Shown here piece by piece: positions 1 through 15,425 of a stretch of DNA of 64,000 bases. Origin of the DNA: Sesamum alatum (lineage: Eukaryota; Streptophyta; Magnoliopsida; Lamiales; Pedaliaceae); the NCBI GenBank assembly GCA_034509735.1, contig JACGWO010000011.1, positions 15,719,866-15,783,865 of the forward strand, in the 5' to 3' direction. The notes beneath the pieces were generated by a model. It searched no databases. It had not been told where the DNA came from and was given only the letters and a program-made list of their open reading frames with translations. Position 1 is the stretch's first letter. Each line of letters begins with the position of its first letter. The translations under genes and the position numbers were made by a program.

Positions 1-1466
1 CTGGATAGTACAAAAAACAATGAATGAAGGATATCTAGTTGAATAAAACTACGATGAGGAACAATAATTTTAAAAGTAGAATACAGTTCATAAATTATGT
101 TTTTGGAGAACTGAGAAATTGATAGTGCCAATTCCAAAAATCCAAAAAAAGATACCTTTTAAGTTAAACCAGTGTTCCTAAAACCGATTCGAAAAATAAA
201 AGATAGTAAAAAGGTAGAAAATAAATTTAGAATATAAAAAGGGAGGGGATGAGAAGGATTTAAGGATTGGAATTTTGAATATAAAGGAATTGGAAGAGCT
301 AAGAGCCTAGAGAAAGTGAAGAATATACAAGGATACATTGAAAAGACTGATAGTGAAAAAGAAAGCATTAAATTATTTTAACTTTACATAATTATTAAAA
401 CTATCCAGTTTTAGTGACCCGTGAATGGTTCAACCTCTTACCATTCAACTGCAGTTTTTACTGGCTATTTAGCATTTCTGGTTTTGTGGTTCAACCCGGG
501 CTGTTTTGTGACCCGGTGACGGTTTGAAGGTTCGACCGATCTATCTGGGTTGGTTTCTAAAACAATGCTTGCCACATGTGCTATATATTCTCTTTCAACA
601 ATAATAATAAAAGAACGGTTAGGGTTTGAATACCCTTTGTTATGTCCTTTGAGAGGACCCAATCTTAAAAGCCACGACTAATCACAACAGTGCATACCCT
701 CTATAAAAGAGCATTTCAGAATTAAATTTAGCATGTGGTGAAGCCCTGGTTCCCATCTGGAGTGGCTCACCACTAGCTTGATCCAGTCCTGAAACCTTGG
801 GAAGCACCACCTTGATGTTGGTGTCGCCATCTACGCTGCACGATTTTACTTGGGAGGCAATGGACGGACCTAATACCATCTTATATCGTTTTTTGAGAAC
901 GCAACCTTGACAGCCTTCTATTGAAGTGGGAGTGCAACAAAGATCATACAAACCCATGATCAAAGTCTCATACCTTCAATTTGGGACAAATTAGAACTTT
1001 TACACCCTCTTTATGTAATTAGGCAGTCATATTCTGCTGCTTAGATGGAATCAGACTAGGGTGCAGTCAGTTATGTTCTGGCTTATGTCCTTACCTTTCT
1101 CTTTACATCATCACAGTTAGAACTTCCGCTCCTGCACCCCCCAAATCTATACCTATTATAAAAGTTCAAATAACTTGATATGAGTCCTGCAATTTTTGAT
1201 CCGACTAAAATACTAAAATGTCAGTTTGATATTGTTAATTTAATACAAATTATGTAACTTACCATTATTTTTCAAATGATTTACTTGGAAAAATAAGTTT
1301 TTGTGTGTCTATCAAAGTTTTTCTGGGAACATGTGATAACATATGTCCATATTAAAGTTTTGTTTTGTATGGTACTTATGTCCACATTATGGTTCATTGC
1401 CACGGAAAATAATTGTTTTGTGTAAATTTAATGTAGTTCTAAAATAAAAATCATTCTTAAATTTTT
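1..1466. other. Non-coding upstream region, no supported gene
   Basis: AT-rich sequence left of a Mutator-type element. An open frame of 93 codons on the - strand (682-963) gives no recognisable domain. The stretch at about 420-560 is rich in ggttcaaccc/gacccgg-like motifs of the sort seen in degraded plant DNA transposons, but I found no matching end or target duplication. No aminotransferase exons could be recognised here, so the 5' exons of the gene starting at 2602 lie further left or are beyond recognition. Confidence 0.5.
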
Positions 1467-2013
1467 GGGATAAGTACACTCTCCTCCCCTGAGGTTTGGT
1501 GTAATTACACGTAGACCCCCTGTGATTTGGAAAATTACATTTAGTACCCCTGAGGTTTGCTTCTGTCTAACAAATAGGTCCCTCCATTAGTTAAAATTCA
1601 CCGAATTTGTTGATATTAACAACAAAATTGAATGAAAATCGATGTTTATCCTCGATTGACTTATTAATGACTTAATGCAGGCCAAACAAATCTTTTATGA
1701 CTAAATTACCCTTATAACGGTGAAGATATACCTCATCTCATGCATTAACGTGTGACGATATATAAGAGTAGTTTGGTCTTAAAAAAGATTCATTTGACCA
1801 ACAATAAGTCAGTAATAAGTCAATCGATGACAAATATCACCTTTAATACAATTTTTTTTGCTAATATCAACAAATTCGGTGAATTTTGACTAACGGAGGG
1901 ACCTATTTGTTAGACAAAAGCAAATCTCAGGGATTGTAGATGTAATTTCTCAAACCTTAGGGGGTCTACGTGTAATTACACCAAACCTCGGGGGAGGGGA
2001 GTGTAATTATCCC
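1467..2013. mobile_element. Non-autonomous Mutator-type TIR element (MITE-like)
   Basis: The ends are inverted repeats of more than 100 bases: the left begins gggataagtacactctcctc and the right ends ggagtgtaattatccc. The element is flanked by perfect 9-base direct repeats, taaattttt at 1458-1466 and 2014-2022, which is the duplication size typical of Mutator-like elements. It has no coding capacity. The phrase 'cccctgaggtttggtgtaattacac' style of terminal repeat is high copy in many plant genomes. It lies upstream of, or in an intron of, the aspartate aminotransferase gene. Confidence 0.85.
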
Positions 2014-2556
2014 TAAATTTTTTACTAAGATTTATTAAAAATAAAGATTCATATTTTGAATTAGATTATGTACACTTTGGATAATGAAAGATATGTTTCA
2101 AAATTACTTTCTTTTATATTGATTAGAGATTAAATGTAATATTTTAACAACATTGTGTAAGTTAATTACTTAAACTTTATTAATTAACATTATATCGGTA
2201 ACAAAAATTATGTAAGTGAACTCATGCATCAAATAGTGATTAGTACTTGTGAAATTTATTTATTCATGTTCTTCTTTCTTAAGGATGAAATTATTTTTTG
2301 ACCTGCTGAATTTTATATAGTAGCATTGTGCATGTTTTATTTGTTTTTTTTAATGTTTTTTCTAGTAAAATCAAGTACTTGTGCATTTTCTTCCTTCATT
2401 TCGGATTAGGAAAATCAAGCTATTCATTCAAGGCTTCTTATTTCTGAGATGCATCTGGCTGACGCAGAGGATGTGATAGACTACGTGCTCTCTCCCCCTT
2501 AATAAACAAGAGAAGATATATAGGCCAAAATAACTTAAATGTATCCATCAGTGTAA

Positions 2557-6023
<3,467 letters not shown>

Positions 6024-6399
6024 AAAAGATGTTAGATATTGAACGATTTAACCCTGAGAATTTTGGTCAGGCACTGGAATTTGCATTCCAGAAATATCTG
6101 ATAATGTTTTCATATTGCATCATCAACTTGTTTGACATCGAATAAATACTGCTTTGGTATTAGCCTTTGGACGAAAAAATTCGGAATAGGAAAATGCAAT
6201 TGTTTTGTGGTTGATCTTCTTGTCATCGTTTTCATATGGAGTGAATTAAGAATTGTTTCTTATTTGTCACAAAAAATAACCTGCTTAAACATCTAAAAAT
6301 GGCTTACTCAAATATCCTTTCAAGGTTGATGTGCAAAATTTATGATTTTATGGTAATGCAGCAAATCATATAAACCAAATCACAGCTGAATTTGGAAAA
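6024..6399. other. 3' UTR and downstream spacer of the aminotransferase gene
   Basis: Follows the TAG at 6021-6023. It includes an AATAAA at 6141-6146, a plausible poly(A) signal, then AT-rich sequence up to the LINE remnant. No further gene is seen. Confidence 0.5.
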
Positions 6400-6579
6400 T
6401 ATACCTTTAGTTAAAGAATCTACTCAATGATTCGTTGGAGATGGCAGTCATATTAACATATGGTTTCATAAGTGGGTAGGTATTTACATTCCTATCTGCA
6501 AGAAATACCTCCAGCAATCCACAGCATGACAGTTATCTTACTCATCACTCTTGATTCTCACTGGAGGGTTAGTAGTCTA

Positions 6580-6885
6580 TGTTGGAGTTTCAAAGGAGAT
6601 CGAAGAATAAGAAGTAAGTAAAAAAAGTAGGTTGTTGTGTAAAGTCTGCAATTTCATTAGACTTGTGAAGACTTTAAATACAACTCAAAAAAGAAAACAG
6701 AAAAACGTCTAACTATGACTCATGGAGTACGTCTCCATAACTAACAACTCCCTAAAAAATAGAACTACTACCTACTGACTAGGTAATTTGAAACAGTCAA
6801 CATAACTTTAATGAAGAAATTAAAAGATGAAACAGCTAAGAAACAGCTGGACAGAAAATGCAGCAACCAAAGTACAATTTCAACA
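6580..6885 (-). repeat. copia-1 3' LTR
   Basis: 306 bases, TG...CA ends, matching 10854-11192 except for scattered substitutions and the lack of an internal 37-base segment. Left flank is gtcta. Confidence 0.93.
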
Positions 6886-7032
6886 CTCCTCCTTACTTTG
6901 GATGCTGCAAACTCCAAGTTTTTCTCGTAGAAACTCAAACTTACTTCTTGGTAGAGGCTTGGTAAATATATCAGCAAGTTGCAATTCAGATTTGCAATAC
7001 GCCAATCTAATTGTACCCTCCTTCTGCACTTC

Positions 7033-8728
7033 TCAGAGAAAAAATAATTTGATGTTGAAATGCTTGGTTTTTCCATGAAACACGGGATTGTTTGAAATAG
7101 AAATAGCAGCTTGATTATGTACAAATACTTCTGTGCATCCTTCTTGCTTCATATTCAAATCTGCTAATACTTTTCTTAACCATAAAGCTTGATTTACAGC
7201 AGCACTAGCTGCAATGAATTCAGCTTCTGCAGTAGACTGTGCCACCGTATCTTGTTTTTTGCAGCACCATGAGAAGACACATGAACCAAACAAGAAACAA
7301 TACCCTGAAGTGCTTTTCAAATAATCAAGTCACTGTCAGAATATCCTTGCAAAACATAATCCTGACTTTGGCAAAATTTGATTCCGAAATGTAGTGTCCC
7401 TTTCACATACCTTAGGACTCTTTTAGTAGCAATAAGATGTGTTTCAGTTGCACAATTCATAAATCTAGATAGTAGACTTACTGAATGTAAAATATCTGGC
7501 CTAGTGGCTGTTAGGTACATTAAACAACCAACCAGACTTCTGTAAAGAGTTTCATCAACTGATTCAACTTCATATTCTTTGCTTAGCTTTTCCTTCTGGC
7601 ACATCGGAGTATCTACAATCTTACATTCATTCATTTTGAATTTCTTCAGAATCTCCTTGGCGTACTTCCTTTGACAGATAAACACTTCTCAATTTTTTTG
7701 CTTTATTTCCATTCCCAGAAAGCAAGCCATTTCCCCCAAGTCTGCCATCTCAAAAATTTGCTTCATATCTTCCTTGAACTTTCTCACAAGCTCTTCATTG
7801 TTTCCTATAACCAGTAGATCATCCACATATAATGAAACAACAACGAAATTGATTTCATCACCTTTGATGTAAAGGGTAGCTTCATTATGACTTCTTTTGA
7901 AACCCAATTGCATCAAGTACTCATCAATTCTGCTGTACCATGCTCTTGGGGCCTGCTTCAGGCCATACAAAGCCTTTTTGAGTAAGTACACATCATCTTC
8001 TTGCCTTTTCCCAGCAAAGCCTTCAGGTTGTTCAACGTAGATCTCCTCGTCCAAGAAACCATCTAAGAATGCTGACTTGACATCAAGTTGATAAACTTTC
8101 CAACCCTTTTGTGCAGCTATTGCAAGCAACAACCTGATTGTATCTAATCTAGCAATAGGAGCAAAAGTGTCAGAAAAATCAACACCAAAGATTTGAGCAT
8201 ACCCTTTTACAACAAGCCTAGCTTTATGCTTGTTGATTGACCGTCAGGATTCAACTTGGTTCTAAATACCCACTTCCCTCCAATCACTTTTCTATCTTTG
8301 GGTCTTCTCACCAAATTCCATGTTTCATTTTTTTCAATCATTAAAAGCTCTTCTTTCATTGCTATTCTCCAATTTGGATCCTTTTCTGCTTCCCAAAAAT
8401 CAGTTGGTTCAAGCACCGCCACATTGCGTCTTTGATAAATGTCAAAAAGTGATCGCATTCCTCTAACTGGAATATCATCAACCAGCTCATCTTGATCAAG
8501 TTGAAATTTTGAAACTTGACCAGGAAATGCAACTACTTGTTTTTTCTCCCAATCCCACTCATCATTCTCCATGAAATGAACATCTCTACTTATCAAAATT
8601 TTTCTAGTGTCTGGTTGGAAAATTCTGTAAGCTTTAGAGACTGAGTTATACCCGACAAAGATTCCAGCTTTTGCCTTTTGTCCAACTTGTCTCGTTTTGT
8701 CTGAGGAACATAAACAAAACACAAGCAT
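7033..8728 (-). pseudogene. copia-1 reverse transcriptase-RNase H, broken
   Basis: Four open segments in different frames (8207-8728, 7689-8132, 7317-7685, 7033-7320). The first carries the post-integrase region and the start of the RT (NWRIAMKEELLMIEKNETW). The second has [22 protein letters not shown], here noted only in part, then LKQAPRAWY and the catalytic YVDD. The third has the connection (ATRPDILHSVSLLSRFM). The fourth is RNase H (KSTSGYCFLFG, QSTAEAEFIA). At least three frame breaks separate them, so no full polyprotein can be made. Confidence 0.9.
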
Positions 8729-9969
8729 CCAAATACTTTGAGATTTGTCAGGGAGGGTTTAAAACCATACCAAACTTCATATGGAGTTTTTCCTACGACA
8801 GCTTTTGTAGGAAGCCGGTTAAGAAGGAAGACGACAGTATTTGCAGCTTCTGCCTAATACTCCTTTGGCAGATTCTTCTCATACATCAAACATCTAGCCA
8901 TCTCCATTATAGTGCGATTCTTTCTCTCGCTAACTCCATTTTGTTGTGGAGTGTACGGAGCTGTGAGTTGATGTTCTATCCATGCTTCTTCACAAAAGAG
9001 GTTAAATTGCTTGGAGGTGTACTCCTTGCCATTGTCAGATCTCAAGACTTGTATTTTGTGACCACTTTGTGTTTCAATCCATTGTTTGAATTTCCAAAAA
9101 ACACCAGCAACATCGGACTTGAATCTAAGAAAATAGATCCAACACATTCTGGAGAAATCATCAATGAATATCAAAAAATACCTACTGCCATTGAGAGATG
9201 TAGTGTTGTGAGGCCCAGCCACATAGGTGTGAATCAATTGCAGCTTCTCGGTAGCTCTCGAAATTGATTGCTTAAATGGAAGTCTTGACTGCTTCCCTCG
9301 TTGACAAGCTTTACAGTCTGGAATTTCAAATTCAAGACAAGGGAGACCTTGAACCAATTCCATTCTCTGCAAATTCACAACAGCTTTATGATTGAAGTGT
9401 CCAAGCCTCTTGTGCCAAACTTCAGTATGGATTTCTGCTGCAGGGAATGCTGCTTGCTTCTTCTCCGATGGATCAAGTGCAAAGCTTTTTCCTTTCATCT
9501 TAACTTTGAATATATCATTGTCATTTGCATCTTTGATCAAACATTGATCACTTTCAAATATAACTTTGAAACCTTTTTGAATCAATTCGCCAACACTAAA
9601 CCAATTTTGACTGATGTTAGGTACAAATAACACATCTTTGATCAATTTTGTACCAGAAATACTTTCAATTGCCAATGTGCCTCTTCCTTTGACTGCAATT
9701 TTTTCTCCATTGCCAATCGTCACTTTGGAAAAAATAATAGTATCCAATTTCTTGAAGTGATCACGATCAAATGTCATATGATTGGTGCAACCGCTGTCAA
9801 TTAGCCATTTCTCACTAGAATTTGAGATTGCAAAGCAAGTGGCTATGAAAAGCAGCTTCTCATCTTCATCAGCAACTTGAGCGACATTCTTTTGCTGCAC
9901 AGTCTCTTGCGTCACTGCTTTTTGTTGATTGTTGTTTCTGCAAATTCTTTGATGATGCCCCATTTTCAA
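8729..9969 (-). pseudogene. copia-1 zinc knuckle, protease and integrase, with a stop
   Basis: The longest open piece is 8854-9969 (371 codons). Just upstream is a CCHC knuckle (CEKCLKMGHHQRIC). Then come the protease active site WLIDSGCTNHM, the gag-pre-integrase HKRLGHF motif and the integrase core with D (IFIDDFSR), D (RSDNGKEY) and E (NGVSERKNRT). A TAG stop after KNLPKEY ends the frame where the integrase should continue; the same frame goes on with recognisable integrase C-terminal sequence (VVFLLNRLPTK). Confidence 0.9.
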
Positions 9970-10211
9970 GCATTTTTCACATTGCTGGTCTGGCTTTCTC
10001 CAACACTTCCAAGGTGGATGGTTTTCTCTTCCACAATGTTCTAAGGAGAGAAATTAGACCTTGTACCCATATTCGTGTTGAGAGAATCAAAGCCTGAATT
10101 TCCCTTCTTATAACTTTCAGACTTCTTTCCTCTTCCCCCATAACTCGAACTGGCCTTCGCAGCTAATGCACCTTCAACAGATCCTTCAGACCTCATGAGC
10201 CTTCTCTGTTC

Positions 10212-10808
10212 TTATGCCTGCAAAGCATTCATCAATGCCGCCAAACTAATTTTTGACAGATCTTTAGATTTTTCCAAGGAAGAAATTGTAGCTTCAAACC
10301 TTTCAGGAATAGTTACAAGAATTTTTTCAACTATCCTAGAATCAGGAAATTCAGATCCAAGTAATTTTACTTGGTTTGCTATTTTGAGCAGTTTGTCGAA
10401 ATATTCCTTCACTGTCTCTGATTCCTTCATCTTCTGGAACTCAAACTCCCTGATCAGGTTTAGGATTTTCATTCCTTTAATCCTTTCATCTCCTTCATAC
10501 TCCTTTTTTAGGAAATTCCAAACTTCAAACGCCGATTTCATCGTCATGATTCTGAGAAAGATCTCAGAAGAGACAGCAGCAAATAAGGAAGCTCTGGCCT
10601 TTGATTTTCTTGATTTCCTCTCCTTGTGATTCTTCATCTGCGCCATTGTTGGATTTGCAGGTAGTGGAGGAACTTCATAGTCCTCCTCGACAGCTTCCCA
10701 AAGATCGTTTGCTTCCAGACGAGCCTCCATCCTTGCTGCCCAGATATGATAACCTTGACCATCAAAAACTAGTGGTGCTAGTGCCGTGAATGGTGTTTCT
10801 GAATTCAT
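10212..10808 (-). CDS. copia-1 gag, N-terminal part
   Basis: 198 codons beginning MNSETPFTALAPLVFDGQGY, the usual start of plant copia gag (DUF4219/UBN2 type). It contains KNFLKKEYEGD-like and LVTIPERFEATISSLE-like gag motifs. A TAA ends it before the zinc knuckle, which lies in the downstream frame, so gag is truncated. The start codon lies about 45 bases inside the right LTR, after the primer-binding site. Confidence 0.88.
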   Translation of the reverse strand: MNSETPFTALAPLVFDGQGYHIWAARMEARLEANDLWEAVEEDYEVPPLPANPTMAQMKNHKERKSRKSKARASLFAAVSSEIFLRIMTMKSAFEVWNFLKKEYEGDERIKGMKILNLIREFEFQKMKESETVKEYFDKLLKIANQVKLLGSEFPDSRIVEKILVTIPERFEATISSLEKSKDLSKISLAALMNALQA

Positions 10809-10841
10809 TGATCAACCACAGATCCCTTAAAAAGAGGGCTC

Positions 10842-10853
10842 TAGATACCAATT
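10842..10853 (-). other. copia-1 primer-binding site
   Basis: Read on the - strand directly after the right (5') LTR, the sequence is attggtatctag, which matches the TGGTATC start of the initiator-Met tRNA primer site used by most plant copia elements. Confidence 0.8.
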
Positions 10854-11192
10854 TGTTGGAGTTTCAAAGGAGATTGAAGAATAAGAAGTAAGTAACAAAA
10901 GTAGGTTGTTGTGTAAAGTCTGCAATTTCATTAGACTTGTGAAGACTTTAAATACAGCTCAAAAAAGAAAGCAGAAAAACGTCAAACTAGGACTCATGGA
11001 GTACGTCTCCATGACTAACAACTCCCTAAAAAATAGAACTACTACTGACTAGGTAATTTGAAACAGTCAAAGTAAATTCTGCTCACTAAGTTATTTGCAA
11101 CAGTCAACATAACTTTAATGAAGAAATTAAAAGATGAAACAGCTAAGAAACAACTGGACAGAAAATGCAGCAACCAAACTACAATTTCAACA
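10854..11192 (-). repeat. copia-1 5' LTR
   Basis: 339 bases, TG...CA ends, followed by the target duplication gtcta at 11193-11197. It has 37 extra bases compared with the left LTR. Confidence 0.93.
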
Positions 11193-12110
11193 GTCTAAGC
11201 AATCTAATAACGCCTGAAGTCATTAATCTCATTCTCTCTACTCCCCTCCCTTCACATCCTCGAAGTGATATTCAGACTTGGGTCTGGAACAAAAAGGGTA
11301 TCTTCTCTTTCAAAAGTGCATATTCTTGGCTCTACACTCATAAAAGAAACATGTCCTCATGTCCCTTACCTTGGGATTATCTCTGGAGAATTAAAGCCCC
11401 TATAAGAGTTCTTTTTTATGGTCATGCATGTTTGCCAACAGCAAAATTTCTATATGCTCATCACAGAATCCCCGCAAGTATATGCTCCCGCTATCATAAT
11501 GGTACTAACAGTCTTAAGCATCTGTATACCACTTGTAAGTATTCCTGCCCATTAATCTCTACAGTCTATTTTCCTGATTTACTTTCCTTCAAAGCTAACA
11601 ATCTCATTTGTTTGCTTCATGCATGGAGGAAAACTCCTGCTAAACAATTTCTCCTCTTACTTATCTTTTGGAACATCTGGAAACTGCCTAATGAACTAAT
11701 ATTTCTTAATAAAACAATCAACTTATCTCAAACGTGGAGAAATATTATCAAGGAGGCAGCTTCACATAAATTAAGGAAAAGTCTGAACTAATTCAGACCT
11801 TGACCAACTAACCCCTGACATCGTGAAAGGCATTCACAAAGTGAGGGCTACCACACATTTTCATCTAAAACAAAAACACATCAAACCTTAGGAGTATTCA
11901 AAAAAAATCTTATACATCATCACCTCCTGCATCTGGTCCAAGAATGTTTGCAGCTCCTGAACGAGTCCCCGCACAACTGTTTCAGCTCTTGCCGCAGAGA
12001 AGTGAATCGGGCAGCTGACTTACTGGCTAAAAATGCTGTTGCAACTCTTTTTTTGTAGTGTTGTTTTTTAGGTCTGCCCTGACTTTTTTTTATCAATCTT
12101 TTGTACAAAG

Positions 12111-12336
12111 ATAGGCATATGCCCTATCACAGGGTTGTATCTTCTCTGTATAAACAATCTTAACATGCAACAATGAATTGCTTTTTGTTTTGTTCAAATA
12201 CAAAAATAATTTATTAGAATAACATGTCCTTATACTGGACAAAAAGTATAATAAGGAGAACAATACAACAATCATATGAGAATAAAGAATCCTCATTTTT
12301 AAATTGATAAATACTATGCCATATTTGCTGCAAATT
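12111..12336. other. Short spacer between LINE remnant and copia A
   Basis: AT-rich sequence without a recognised feature. The exact 5' edge of copia A in this area is uncertain. Confidence 0.4.
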
Positions 12337-13533
12337 TATTGGTAAAAGATTAGTTTGTCAATTAAAATTTCATCAGATTTTGTAGGATTTTATTTTATTT
12401 TTTTGAATTGATCTTATTTAGATAGTTTGTTGAATTATTATAGTTATCTTCTTGTACTTCATCACTATAAATAGGCTACTAGTGAAATGAAAAACCATCG
12501 TCTTCTTTTTCCAAGAACTTGAGTGTTATAGCATTCTTTTTTTCTTTTTGCCAACAAAGTGGTATCAGATTCCTTTTCTTAAGGGACCTGTGTAAGTGAA
12601 ACCAGTGAAGGACCTATCACCAAAAACACTAAACACCTAGCCTTCATCAATGGCAGGCAGTAGTTTCTTGTTTGTTCCTCCAGTTTTCACAGGAGAAACT
12701 ATCATGCATAGGCTGTGAAAATGGAGTCTTATTTAGAAGCACATGGACTATGAGCGTTTGTGGAAACAAATGCAATTTTACCACTTCCCGAGGATTAAAC
12801 GATTGCTCAAATAAGAAATTATAGTGAGGACAGAAAGAAGATGCATAAGGCCAAGACCTGTATTCACTCAGCAGTATTAGAACACATGTTTACAAAGATC
12901 ATGACCTGTGAAACTGCAAAACAGGCATGGGATCTTTTGAAACAAGAGTATCAAGGAAATGTCAGGACAAAATGAATGCAAGTTTTGAAACTAGAAAGGG
13001 AATTCGAGATGCAAAAGATGAACGAGACAGGCTACTAAAGGACTACACAGACAAGTAGTTGAAAGTAGTTAACAAAATCAAACTATTGGGAGAAGATTTT
13101 CCTGGTAGTTGGGTTGTTGAAAAATTATTGGTGACCTTACTAGAGAGATTTGAATCTAAAATCTCTTCTCTTGAAGAATCTAGAGATTTGTCAACAATGT
13201 CTCTAGCAGAACTTCTCCATGCATTGCAAGCGCTAAAGCAAAGGAGGGCTTACTGAAATGACAAAGCCACTGAGGGAGCATTTAAGGCATATGAGAAGAG
13301 TAAGAAACAACAGTGAAAAAAGAATAAGGGGAAGGAAAGTCAAAACTGTGGAAACAAAGGAAGTTTTCCTCCATGTAAACATTGTAAGAAAACTTCACAT
13401 TTAGAAAAATATTATTAGTATAGACCTGATATCCAATGCAGGTCCTGTGCTCAAATGGATCATATAGAGAAGACGTGCAAAAACAAGCAACAGGCTCAAG
13501 TAGTGGAACAAGAGCAGGAGAAGGAGCAACTGT

Positions 13534-13788
13534 TTGTTGCAACCTGTTTGGCTAATTGATAGTGGATGCACTAACCACATGATCTTTGATGAATCGGTTT
13601 TCAGAGAATTTGACAAGTCAGTAATGTCAAAAGTCAGAATTGACAATGGACAATTTATTGAGGTTGAAGGTAAAGGTACCATTACATTTGACAGCCCAAT
13701 AGGTATAAAATTAATCACTGATGTGATGTTCTTTCCCAAGATTAATCAAAATTTGTTGAGCGTAGGAAAATTACTCCAGAAGGGTTAT
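13534..13788 (+). pseudogene. copia A protease fragment
   Basis: An open piece with the retroviral-type aspartic protease motif DSGCTNHM and the following IDNGQFIEVEGKGTI region seen in plant copia elements. It is cut at 13788 by the LTR of element B; the host gag and zinc-knuckle frames upstream contain several stops. Not functional. Confidence 0.85.
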
Positions 13789-14540
13789 TGTTGGAATTTG
13801 TGTGGCCCATGACCCATTCAGGTAGGCCCAAACTCACGGGCCCAACCCACAACCATGGATGACTCAAATCCACCACTTTGGCCCAATCTATGACAGGCCC
13901 ATTTACACTACCCTTGACCTGGCCCATAACCCACTACTCCCCTTTTAAGCTTAAAGCCTCTACCCTAATTCTAGATTTGATTTGGTCCATTCCCCCTTCT
14001 TCACAAATCTGCCGCAGCCACCAAGCTCCCTCTTCTCTCATTTTGTCCCTTTGATTTGTCCTCCATTCCAATGGCATCGGAATCATGCTCCACCGCCCTT
14101 TCTCGCCTCCGTTTCCTCACCATTGTCTCATATAAAAGGGTCCTCATCCCTCTTGTGTGAGATAGAACAAGTGTGAACAAAAATCATCCTCTTCCTCCTT
14201 AAATCCTCCAAAAACTGAGAGTTCCTACGAAGTGCCTTTGTGGTGTTTTGGTCCTTTGTGGACAAGTGACCTTTGTGGTGTTATTTGGTCCTAAGTGGAC
14301 GAGAGCCTTTGTGGTGGTATTTGAAGTAACCGGTTGTGGGAGCCGGCCTACCTAGTGGCCGTGAGTTTCCCTCGAATCTCGGCTCCTTGAGCCATAGACA
14401 AACATTAGGGATTTTTCCTCTCCCCCTTTTGTATTCCCTTGTCTAATTATAATCTGTATATCTTTTTGTGTATATTGAACTGTAATAGTAATTAGGGTTT
14501 CTGTTTTTGTGATCATCACCGGAGGGATTAAATCCCAACA
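13789..14540 (+). repeat. Element B 5' LTR
   Basis: 752 bases, TGTTGGAATTTG...AATCCCAACA. It contains a TATA-like tcatataaaag at about 14128 and an open stretch with tandem-like 'cctttgtggtg' phrases. Matches 22356-23117. Confidence 0.95.
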
Positions 14541-14541
14541 G

Positions 14542-14553
14542 TGGTATCAGAGC
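14542..14553 (+). other. Element B primer-binding site
   Basis: tggtatcagagc, complementary to the 3' end of plant initiator-Met tRNA, one base after the 5' LTR. Confidence 0.9.
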
Positions 14554-14642
14554 CTATGTGCTCTCACTGGCCGAAGAAGGTTTGGTAAGAGCTCCCGGAT
14601 GCCCCTTGAGTTTTTCATACCTTTTTGTCTCGTGTTCTTTCA

Positions 14643-14747
14643 GGGTTAAATTCATTTTGCCCCCTTGTGTTATTGAAAAATATCAAAAAACCCTCTGTGA
14701 TAATTAAAAGATCAGTCACACCCCCTGTGTTCTCGAGAAAAAATTAC
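14643..14747 (+). repeat. MULE left terminal inverted repeat
   Basis: Pairs with the right end (20493-20591). It contains caaaaaaccctctgtgataa and cacaccccctgtgttctcga blocks matching the reverse complement of the other end with scattered differences. The exact inner limit is uncertain. Confidence 0.75.
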
Positions 14748-15425
14748 ACTGCCCCCTGGTCAACTTGTCTGTACTTTTTGAGGGGCAATGACTAAAATGC
14801 CCCTCTATATATATGAAGGGTTTGTTGACCAGTGTAGACCAGATCTTTGTTTGAACGTTTTTCAGAGAGAAAAAAAAACCCTAGTTCTTCGACATCGTAC
14901 AGAAAACGAACAAATCTTTGTCCAAAATTCATCAATCTCACCGTTAAATTTGTAAAAGAAACCAATAGAATCTACTGAAAAGATTTCAGAAGGTAAGATC
15001 CTGTAATTTTAGTTAATTTTTTTATATTTTCTATGGTGTTTATTGCTTGGACAGTTTGAAAACTGTTTGTATGTTCGTGTGTAGGGTTTTTCGGACGAGA
15101 AATCTTGTTGTATTGTTGGTAAAGAAGGTAAGAGTTAGCTCATATCTAGGATTTTTCTCTTCTTTTATATTTTTCTGAAACCCTTATTTTTTCGTATGTA
15201 GAGTTTCTTTTGGGTTTCAACTTGGGGTTTGGGTTTCCAGATCTATATCCCAAGGGTAAACCGACAAATGTGTAAGGTGAGTTTTCATATGTAGAACTTT
15301 ATTGTATTTTTATAATTTATTTCATTATAAATCTGGAAACAAGAACTGATTTTTGTGTATTTTATTGAAGATTTGATATAAAGACAAAAAAAAGTGGTGA
15401 TTTGCTTGGTGGATTGTGCAAGACA

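Larger units (their letters stand above)
6580..11192 (-). mobile_element. Ty1/copia LTR retrotransposon (copia-1), complete but defective
   Basis: LTRs at 6580-6885 and 10854-11192 begin TGTTGGAG and end TTCAACA. The 5-base target duplication gtcta lies at 6575-6579 and 11193-11197. On the - strand the order is gag, protease, integrase, reverse transcriptase, RNase H, which defines copia. The primer-binding site adjoining the right LTR reads TGGTATC... on the - strand (initiator-Met tRNA type), and a purine-rich tract adjoins the left LTR. LTRs differ by roughly ten substitutions plus a 37-base indel, so the insertion is moderately recent. Pol is broken by stops and frameshifts. Confidence 0.95.
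6400..12110 (+). mobile_element. Decayed LINE (non-LTR retrotransposon) 3' part, split by a copia insertion
   Basis: Two pieces, about 6400-6579 and 11198-12110, are continuous once the copia element 6580-11192 and one target duplication are ignored. The left piece encodes a VGDGSHINIWFHKW-like motif, typical of the end of LINE reverse transcriptases. The right piece (11198-11791) is a zf-RVT-type region (WNKKGIFSFKSAYSWL, then WRIKAPIRV). At 11931-12060 follows an RNase H C-terminal motif, REVNRAADLLAKNA, in another frame. Stops and frameshifts show it is dead. The 5' end and any poly(A) tail are not clear. Confidence 0.75.

Noticed and set aside
1..409. ctggatagt at the start and actatccag at about 400, a possible inverted terminal pair
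   Set aside because: Nine bases only, no duplication can be checked at the window edge, and the inner sequence shows no further pairing.
682..963. 93-codon frame on the - strand with a Cys-rich start
   Set aside because: No recognised domain, no gene context and no splice or codon pattern support.
8671..9630. Long + strand frames opposite copia-1 pol (8671-9267, 9301-9630)
   Set aside because: Shadows of the - strand integrase; no domain on the + strand.
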